From: Synechococcaceae bacterium WB8_1B_136
GTDB lineage: Bacteria; Cyanobacteriota; Cyanobacteriia; PCC-6307; Cyanobiaceae
Direction: 5' to 3'
Length of the DNA stretch: 10,436 nt
NCBI GenBank assembly: GCA_010029175.1
Contig: RGNC01000064.1
Span: 1-10,436, forward strand
Part shown: piece after piece, positions 5,782-10,436 of the stretch
Layout: every line of letters starts with the position of its first letter
Position numbering within the stretch: position 1 is the first letter of the stretch
Translations under genes and position numbers: made by a program
The notes under the pieces: model-generated
What the model was told of the DNA's origin: nothing
Seen by the model: only the letters and a program-made list of their open reading frames with translations
The model's database searches: none

Positions 5782-7146
5782 TCACGCCTCGCCGGTAACC
5801 GACAGGCCCTCTACCCACACCAGCGGACAGAGCCCATCTGGCGTGATCTTGGCCTCTCCTTCGAACCCCACGATTGAATTCAGCAGGGTGCGGATGTCGC
5901 CAGCCACGGTGGCGGCCTCGATCGAGCGGGCTTCGCCGCCCTGCACCAGCCAGCCGTCGAAGGGCAGGGAGAAGGATCCCTGGCTGGCCTTCACCCCCGC
6001 ATGGAGGGCCGAGAGGGAGTCAATCCACACGATTGGCTCCGGGGCGTTGAAGCGATCCAAACCCTGCTGGCCGCCGCTGCTGCCGGGGGTGGCGCCGATC
6101 TCAAACCAGTCGGGACCCACCGACACCTTGGCCCCCAGGCCGGCGTGGCCCGTGGGGGCCACCCCGAAGGCGCGGGCGGTGGCCTCCGAATGCAGGAAGT
6201 GCCTGAGCACGCCGCCCTCCAGCAGCGCCAGACGGCGGGTGGGAGTGCCCTCGCCATCAAAGGCGGAGGCTCCGATGTTGCCCGGGTTGAGGCCGTTGTC
6301 GTGGAGGTCGAAGAAGGGCACGGCCAACGGCTGTCCGATCGAGTCGCGGTTGCTGAGGCTCACGCCATCCAGGACAGCTCGGGCGTTGAACAGGCTGCTG
6401 AAGGCCCCGATCAGATCGAGAAAGGCCTCGGGACTGAACACGCAGGTGTAATGGCCGGTGCTGATCGGGGCGTAGTCGAGATGGCTGATGGTGCGCTCAG
6501 CCGCTTCGTTGATGCAGCCGGCAACGTCGAGCTCCCTGGCGCCATAGGCGAGGCGCACGGCTCCAGCACTGCGAGGTTTGCGACCAGCCTCCTCGGCGCG
6601 GGCATAGAGATAGAGGCTCGCGGTGCTCAACCGCTGTTGCCGGCAGGCGCCTTCGGAGTTCAGGTAGATGCGCTCGCTGCTGCGCTCCGCCAGCCCGTTG
6701 TACGGCACGGTGCCGATGGCCGCATGACGGCCGAGCAGTTGCTGTTCGGCGTCCTTGAGCGTGTCCAGCAGGGCGAGGATGCCCTGGGGCTCGTGGATCG
6801 GCTGCCGCAGCTCCGCCAGCGGCGCCGTCGCCAGCGGGGAGAAGGCGGGGGTGTCGTCGGGGTTGCCGAAGCCGCTGGCCTCCCTGGCGCCAGCCAGGGC
6901 CCGCTCCAGCCCGGCATCGGAGAGGTCGGAGGTGCTGGTGATGCCCACCAACCCGTCGCTGTTCCACACGCGGATGGTGATCGAACTGCGCTGGGCGCCC
7001 TTCATCTGCTTGGCTTCGCCCCGATCCACCTGCACCGATGTGTCGGTGCTGCAGGCGGCTCCGAGATCCCATTGGCGGATGCCGGCGGCGCTGGCGAGCT
7101 GCTCCAATCTGCCGCGCAGGCTTTCGGCGTTGAGTGTTGCTGCCAT
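5782..7146 (-). CDS. tldE: TldE/PmbA subunit of the TldD-TldE metallopeptidase
   Basis: 454 residues, cytoplasmic, of the usual PmbA length. The TldD/PmbA fold is clear: an N-terminal domain with STDTSVQVDRGEAKQMKGAQ (33-52) and IRVWNSDGLVGITST, then a C-terminal domain with CVFSPEAFLDLIGAFSSLF, the DGEGTPTRRLALLEGGVLRHF segment and ATARAFGVAPTGHA. The HExxxH motif of TldD is absent, as expected for the E subunit, which forms the substrate channel but does not bind the catalytic zinc. In E. coli the TldD-TldE heterodimer degrades unfolded peptides, matures microcin B17 and contributes to CcdA turnover; the substrate in cyanobacteria is not known to me. The ATG at 7146 follows the tldD stop by only 3 bp, so the two subunits are probably made from one message. 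No RiPP precursor is visible nearby. Confidence 0.95.
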   Translation of the reverse strand: MAATLNAESLRGRLEQLASAAGIRQWDLGAACSTDTSVQVDRGEAKQMKGAQRSSITIRVWNSDGLVGITSTSDLSDAGLERALAGAREASGFGNPDDTPAFSPLATAPLAELRQPIHEPQGILALLDTLKDAEQQLLGRHAAIGTVPYNGLAERSSERIYLNSEGACRQQRLSTASLYLYARAEEAGRKPRSAGAVRLAYGARELDVAGCINEAAERTISHLDYAPISTGHYTCVFSPEAFLDLIGAFSSLFNARAVLDGVSLSNRDSIGQPLAVPFFDLHDNGLNPGNIGASAFDGEGTPTRRLALLEGGVLRHFLHSEATARAFGVAPTGHAGLGAKVSVGPDWFEIGATPGSSGGQQGLDRFNAPEPIVWIDSLSALHAGVKASQGSFSLPFDGWLVQGGEARSIEAATVAGDIRTLLNSIVGFEGEAKITPDGLCPLVWVEGLSVTGEA

Positions 7147-7149
7147 GGT

Positions 7150-8556
7150 TCAGCGGCCCCCCACCGTGATCGAATCCACCTTGATGTGGGGCTGCCCCAC
7201 GGTGACGAAGATGCTGCCGCTCACGGAGCCGCAGAATCCCGCCGCCAATTCCAGATCGTTGGCGCACATCGAGATGCGGGGCATCACCTCCTTGGCTTCG
7301 CCGATCAGGGTGGCCCCCTTCACCGGCTTGGTGAGCTGCCCGTTTTCGATCAGGTAGCCCTCCTCCACCGCGAAGTTGAACTGGCCCGTCGGGCCGACAC
7401 TGCCCCCCCCCATCGATTTGCAGTAGAGACCCCGGTCGACGGAGGCGATCAGCTGCTCGGGGGTGTGGGGGCCGGCTGCGATGTAGGTGTTTCGCATGCG
7501 GCTCGCCGCCGCGAAGGTGTGGCTCTGGCGCCGGCCGCTGCCCGTGCGGGCATGGCCGGTGCGCAGCTCACCGGCTCGATCGCTGATGAAGCGCTTGAGA
7601 ATGCCATTCTCAATCAGCACCGTGCGCTGGGCCTCCATGCCCTCGTCGTCCATGCACAGGGATCCGAAGGCGCCATCGCTCAGGCCCTCATCAATGGCGG
7701 TCACCGCCTCGTGGGCGATGGCCTCGCCCACCTTGTCGGCGAACGGCGTTGTTCCCCGCTCCACCTGGGTGGTTTCCAGCAGGTGCCCACAGGCCTCATG
7801 GAAGATCACGCCGCCGAAGCGGTTGGCCAGCACCACCGGGAGCTGGCCCGCCTCCACGTAGTCGGCGTAGAGCATGGCGCCGGAGCTCTCGCACACCTCC
7901 CGGGCACTGGCCTCGGCGTCCCATTGGCGCAGGTCGTCCGGGCGGCCGGAACTGCCGTGGCGGCGGCCCACGCCAGCGCGGTGTTCACCATCGGCGGCCA
8001 GCACATTCAGCCCCACCGATTGGTGCAGGCGGATGTCGTGGGCGAAGGTGCCGTCGCTGGCGGCCACCAGCACCTCCTGCCAGTCGCGGGCGTAGCTGCC
8101 GCGCCACGCCTGCAAGTGGCTGCCGTGCATGGCCAGCTGCGCCGTGCCCTCCAGCAGCCTGTCGGTGGCCTCCCGGAGTTCCGGGCAGCGGGCCAGCCAG
8201 CTGTCCTTGCTGGCGGCAAAGTCCCGCAGCTGGGCCAGTCCGTCGAAGCCGTTGAGCACGGCAGTTCCCCGCTGCAGCCCCAACATGCCCAGGGCCTGGT
8301 CCAGGGCCTGCTCCAGGCCGCTGGGGCTCAGATCATTGGTGCTCACGAAGCCGTCGCGTTCACCGCGGAACACCCGCAACCCAGCCCCCATGCCGAAGGC
8401 CGGACTGACGCTGGTGATCGTGTCCTGTTCGGCCAGCACGCCGAGATGATCGGTGCGCTCCAGGAACACCTCCACCAGGTCGGCTCCCGCGGCGAGGCCA
8501 CGGGCCAGAAGCGATTCCAGCCGCGGTTGCCAGCTGCTGTCGAAGGACGCGACCAC
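7150..8556 (-). CDS. tldD: TldD zinc metallopeptidase subunit
   Basis: 468 residues, cytoplasmic; the catalytic partner of TldE. The active-site helix is FHEACGHLLE, with His253-Glu254-x3-His258 (HExxxH). The third zinc ligand is expected at Cys442 in GFCGSVSGS, which aligns with the C-terminal Cys of E. coli TldD, and the protein ends with the family-typical HIKVDSITVGG. The N-terminal LAAGADLVEVFLERTDHLGV is also characteristic. The best start is GTG at 8556, because the conserved N-terminus begins within about ten residues of it. There is no good Shine-Dalgarno. The gene lies 75 bp downstream of acsF on the same strand. That gap holds a small hairpin (8590-8605) followed by a pyrimidine-rich stretch, so co-transcription with acsF is uncertain. 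Confidence 0.97.
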   Translation of the reverse strand: MVASFDSSWQPRLESLLARGLAAGADLVEVFLERTDHLGVLAEQDTITSVSPAFGMGAGLRVFRGERDGFVSTNDLSPSGLEQALDQALGMLGLQRGTAVLNGFDGLAQLRDFAASKDSWLARCPELREATDRLLEGTAQLAMHGSHLQAWRGSYARDWQEVLVAASDGTFAHDIRLHQSVGLNVLAADGEHRAGVGRRHGSSGRPDDLRQWDAEASAREVCESSGAMLYADYVEAGQLPVVLANRFGGVIFHEACGHLLETTQVERGTTPFADKVGEAIAHEAVTAIDEGLSDGAFGSLCMDDEGMEAQRTVLIENGILKRFISDRAGELRTGHARTGSGRRQSHTFAAASRMRNTYIAAGPHTPEQLIASVDRGLYCKSMGGGSVGPTGQFNFAVEEGYLIENGQLTKPVKGATLIGEAKEVMPRISMCANDLELAAGFCGSVSGSIFVTVGQPHIKVDSITVGGR

Positions 8557-8631
8557 GCGATTCGTGCAAGAGGGAAGAAGACCGAAGAGGGCCGTTGCAA
8601 TGGCCGCTCCGGCTGTGACGCTGGGCGCCGA

Positions 8632-9717
8632 TCAGCGGATCGCTGGCTGGAAGCGCTCGCTGCGGATCGGGGCCATCAGGAACAGCTTGGCCATCTCCAG
8701 GCCGTTGGCTGCCCAGTAGGGCAGCTTGCGCAGGGCCTTGAGCGCAGCAGGCGCATCGCTGGCATCGGCATCGGCCAGGGCCTGGTTGTTGTTCACCAGA
8801 CGCTCGAGGCGCTCGTAGAACTTGGGATGCTCCACATTGAGCACCACGGGGAACACCCGGGCCGACGTTTCGTTGGTCTTGGCGATCACATACTTGTCGT
8901 ATTCGCGGGCATCCAGGCCCAGGGCTTCGTAGAACTCCTTGCGGGCCACGTCACGCACATACATGGTGGCGAATACCGCCAGCAGGAAGAAGCGGCACCA
9001 CAGGCGCGCGGTCAGCCCTGTAACTGTTTTGGGCTGGGCCTTCATCAGCGCATCGAAGAAGTCGCCGTGACGATTCTCGTCCTGGCACCAGGACTCAAAG
9101 AAGTTGAAGATCGGGAAGATCTTGCTGTCAGGATTCTTCTCGAGGTGCCTGTAGATGGCGATGTAGCGCCAGTAGCCAATCTTCTCGGAGAGGTAGGTGG
9201 CGTAGAAGATATAGGCGGGCTTGAAGTAGGTGTAGGCCTTGTTGGCCGTGAGGAAGCCCAGATCGAGCTGCAGGCCGAAATCACCCATGGCCTTATTGAG
9301 GAAGCCGGCATGGCGGGCTTCGTCGCGGGCCATGTGGGCAAAGCACTCCGCCAGCAGAGGGTTTTTGGTCTTGATGCGGCGGCTCAGCTCCTTGTAGAGC
9401 AGAAAGCCGGAGAACTCAGAGGTGCAGCTCTGCTCGAGAAACTCGATGAACACCCGACGGGTGTCCGGGTCGAGTTTGTCAGCGGCGCCGTCGAAGTCTT
9501 CGTTGCGAACGAAGTGGTGGCGGTTGTAGTCCTTGCGGAATTCTTCGCAGATGGCTTCCAGCTCCGCCTCATTGGGGCGGAGATCCATGGCCGCCATGGC
9601 GTCAAAGTCGGTGGTGTAGAACCGCGGCGTCAGGATCGTGTCCTTCACCGGATCCTTGATCGCCGGCGCCTCAGGGGTGCCGATGGTGGGGGAAGCAACG
9701 GCCGTTGGAGGCACCAT
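8632..9717 (-). CDS. acsF: Mg-protoporphyrin IX monomethyl ester (oxidative) cyclase, di-iron
   Basis: Oxygen-dependent cyclase that closes the isocyclic E ring of chlorophyll, turning Mg-protoporphyrin IX monomethyl ester into divinyl protochlorophyllide; membrane-associated. 361 residues, the usual length. The N-terminal stretch ILTPRFYTTDFDAMAAMDL and DYNRHHFVR are near-universal in AcsF/CHL27. Di-iron ligand candidates are Glu101 (CTSEFSG), Glu133 and His136 in ARDEARHAGF, and Glu214 and His217 in CQDENRHGDFF. The ATG at 9717 is the only sensible start, as conservation begins near residue 25. The 109 bp upstream show no convincing -35/-10 pair (a TACGAT lies in CTCCTACGATGC without a good -35). 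Its presence marks the organism as an oxygenic phototroph or an aerobic chlorophyll maker. Confidence 0.98.
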   Translation of the reverse strand: MVPPTAVASPTIGTPEAPAIKDPVKDTILTPRFYTTDFDAMAAMDLRPNEAELEAICEEFRKDYNRHHFVRNEDFDGAADKLDPDTRRVFIEFLEQSCTSEFSGFLLYKELSRRIKTKNPLLAECFAHMARDEARHAGFLNKAMGDFGLQLDLGFLTANKAYTYFKPAYIFYATYLSEKIGYWRYIAIYRHLEKNPDSKIFPIFNFFESWCQDENRHGDFFDALMKAQPKTVTGLTARLWCRFFLLAVFATMYVRDVARKEFYEALGLDAREYDKYVIAKTNETSARVFPVVLNVEHPKFYERLERLVNNNQALADADASDAPAALKALRKLPYWAANGLEMAKLFLMAPIRSERFQPAIR

Positions 9718-9826
9718 CGGGTGTCACAGCTATGGACGGTGCCTGCATCGTAGGAGGGGCCCGGCACTGCCCGGCGGTTGGGTTACAGCCTGTGGCGAGG
9801 CGAGGCGTCGCGGCTGCGCTCCGCGC

Positions 9827-10249
9827 TCAGTTCGCCCCGAGCCACTTCTGGCCATTGAGGCGCTGCACCAGCCGCGACACCAGCAGGGCCTGGCTCATCT
9901 TCTTCTCGTCGATCAGGAACGACTCCAGCACCGTGGGCTCGGAGCCGGCCTCGGCAACGGCGATGGTCTTGGGGGCGTTGATGTCGTCGCGGGTGAAGCA
10001 CAGCCAGAAGCGCCGCTCGCCCGGCAGGCAGCCCTTCACCATCCAGCAACTCGCCCCCACCACCGGCATCGGGCCCTGCTCAAAGCTGAGCTCTGCCTCG
10101 GGGCCCCCATAGGCCTGGATCTCCTTGGCGAGGGCGGGCAGCAGCAGCTCGGGCACGAAGGTCGCGAAGGGCTGCTCTTCCGGTGCCGGCGGCTTGGCGG
10201 GTTTGCTGGCCGGGGCGGCCGTGGGGGCGGGGCTGGCGGAATCGGTCAC
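9827..10249 (-). CDS. DUF2996 family protein of cyanobacteria
   Basis: Function unknown to me. With the GTG at 10249 it has 140 residues: a low-complexity Pro/Ala/Lys N-terminus (1-26), then a conserved domain. Key stretches are ELSFEQGPMPVVG (53-65), CWMVKG, RFWLCFTRDDI (80-90), KTIAVAEAGSEP (94-105), LLVSRLVQRLNGQKWLG near the C-terminus, and FLIDEKK. These match the DUF2996 family as I remember it from cyanobacteria. The frame stays open up to an ATG at 10354, but I prefer GTG 10249. The extra 35 residues are low-information Arg/Pro/Leu, a promoter-like element sits within that extension, and family members commonly begin with a short M-T-D/E-type start. No signal peptide or membrane helix with this start, so it is likely soluble. 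It lies 109 bp upstream of acsF, possibly co-transcribed. Confidence 0.88.
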   Translation of the reverse strand: MTDSASPAPTAAPASKPAKPPAPEEQPFATFVPELLLPALAKEIQAYGGPEAELSFEQGPMPVVGASCWMVKGCLPGERRFWLCFTRDDINAPKTIAVAEAGSEPTVLESFLIDEKKMSQALLVSRLVQRLNGQKWLGAN

Positions 10250-10287
10250 CGTCGCGGGCCTCGTGGGGCAAAAGGCTGGCAGAACTC

Positions 10288-10315
10288 TAGATAGGGAGCG
10301 CGGTCCAGGTGTCAG
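10288..10315 (-). promoter_or_regulatory. Possible sigma-70 promoter of the DUF2996 gene
   Basis: On the minus strand CTGACA (10315-10310; 5 of 6 to TTGACA) is followed after 16 bp by TATCTA (10293-10288; a weak match). Transcription would begin near 10281, about 30 nt before the GTG at 10249 and downstream of the alternative ATG at 10354. It lies in the only non-coding gap before this gene. The -10 match is poor, so this is suggestive only. Confidence 0.35.
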
Positions 10316-10340
10316 ACCCGGGGCGGCGAGGTGCAGGGGC

Positions 10341-10436
10341 CTACCAGGCCTCACTGGGCTGACTGTCCCAGCCGTCGCCCACCACCACCGCAGTGCCAGC
10401 GCTGCTGGCGGCAGGGGCCTCAGCGGCTGTGGATGC
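10341..10436 (-). CDS. C-terminal end of an unidentified protein (partial)
   Basis: An open frame enters from the window edge and ends at a TAG at 10341-10343, giving 31 residues. They are an Ala/Ser/Pro-rich linker-like stretch, then TAVVVGDGWD and a tail ending in SEAW. GC-rich third positions and lack of stops agree with coding, but the segment is too short to name. It is the last part of the gene upstream of the DUF2996 gene on the same strand, with about 91 bp between them. Confidence 0.5.
   Translation of the reverse strand, partial: ASTAAEAPAASSAGTAVVVGDGWDSQPSEAW

Noticed and set aside
8590..8605. Small hairpin (ggcc arms) between acsF and tldD
   Set aside because: The 6-bp stem includes a wobble pair and is followed by mixed pyrimidines rather than a T-run; too weak to call a terminator.
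6001..9753. A 1250-codon open frame on the plus strand
   Set aside because: It runs antisense across tldE, tldD and acsF, which are certain. Its translation is low-information His/Gly/Ala/Leu-rich sequence, as expected from the mirror frame of GC-rich codons, and it has no recognisable domain.
9809..9825. GC-rich hairpin (5-bp stem, 7-base loop) just after the DUF2996 stop
   Set aside because: The stem is short, no T-run follows, and such hairpins are common by chance at this GC content; not enough for a terminator call.

Overview
This window looks like a piece of a GC-rich cyanobacterial chromosome, most likely a picocyanobacterium of the Synechococcus/Cyanobium type. The case rests on three things: an oxygen-dependent Mg-protoporphyrin monomethyl ester cyclase (AcsF), a DUF2996 protein of the kind known from cyanobacteria and plastids, and compact spacing with every credible gene on the minus strand. 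Genes are described below in transcription order, from high to low coordinates.

Right part (10436-5782), housekeeping. The end of an unidentified gene (10436-10341) is followed by a DUF2996 gene with its own plausible promoter and a probable GTG start at 10249. Next come acsF (9717-8632, chlorophyll synthesis) and the closely spaced pair tldD-tldE (8556-7150 and 7146-5782), which encodes the two subunits of a zinc peptidase. A long bulged hairpin (5727-5767) lies just after the tldE stop.

Middle part (5633-948), the most interesting section. Four tightly packed genes look like one operon for making and exporting a polysaccharide. They encode (a) a cytoplasmic protein with a receiver-like N-terminus, a six-CxxC zinc-ribbon block resembling the TackOD1 domain, and a degenerate GGDEF domain; (b) a membrane-embedded processive family 2 glycosyltransferase with all the catalytic signatures; (c) a secreted TIM-barrel-like protein with a GH18-like DGxHxDxE motif; and (d) a HlyD-type membrane-anchored adaptor. 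The layout recalls the synthase + HlyD-like protein + glucanase set proposed for cellulose secretion in Thermosynechococcus. Here, however, the synthase resembles the PgaC/NodC/hyaluronan group more than BcsA, there is no PilZ domain, and the regulator lacks a diguanylate cyclase active site. I infer a variant synthase-dependent exopolysaccharide system.

Left part (931-1). fmt (Met-tRNA formyltransferase) follows the adaptor gene after 16 bp and runs off the window. The last 70 bases (1-70) are an exact reverse complement of 101-170. This is most likely a fold-back chimera from amplification or assembly, so real fmt sequence probably ends near position 71.
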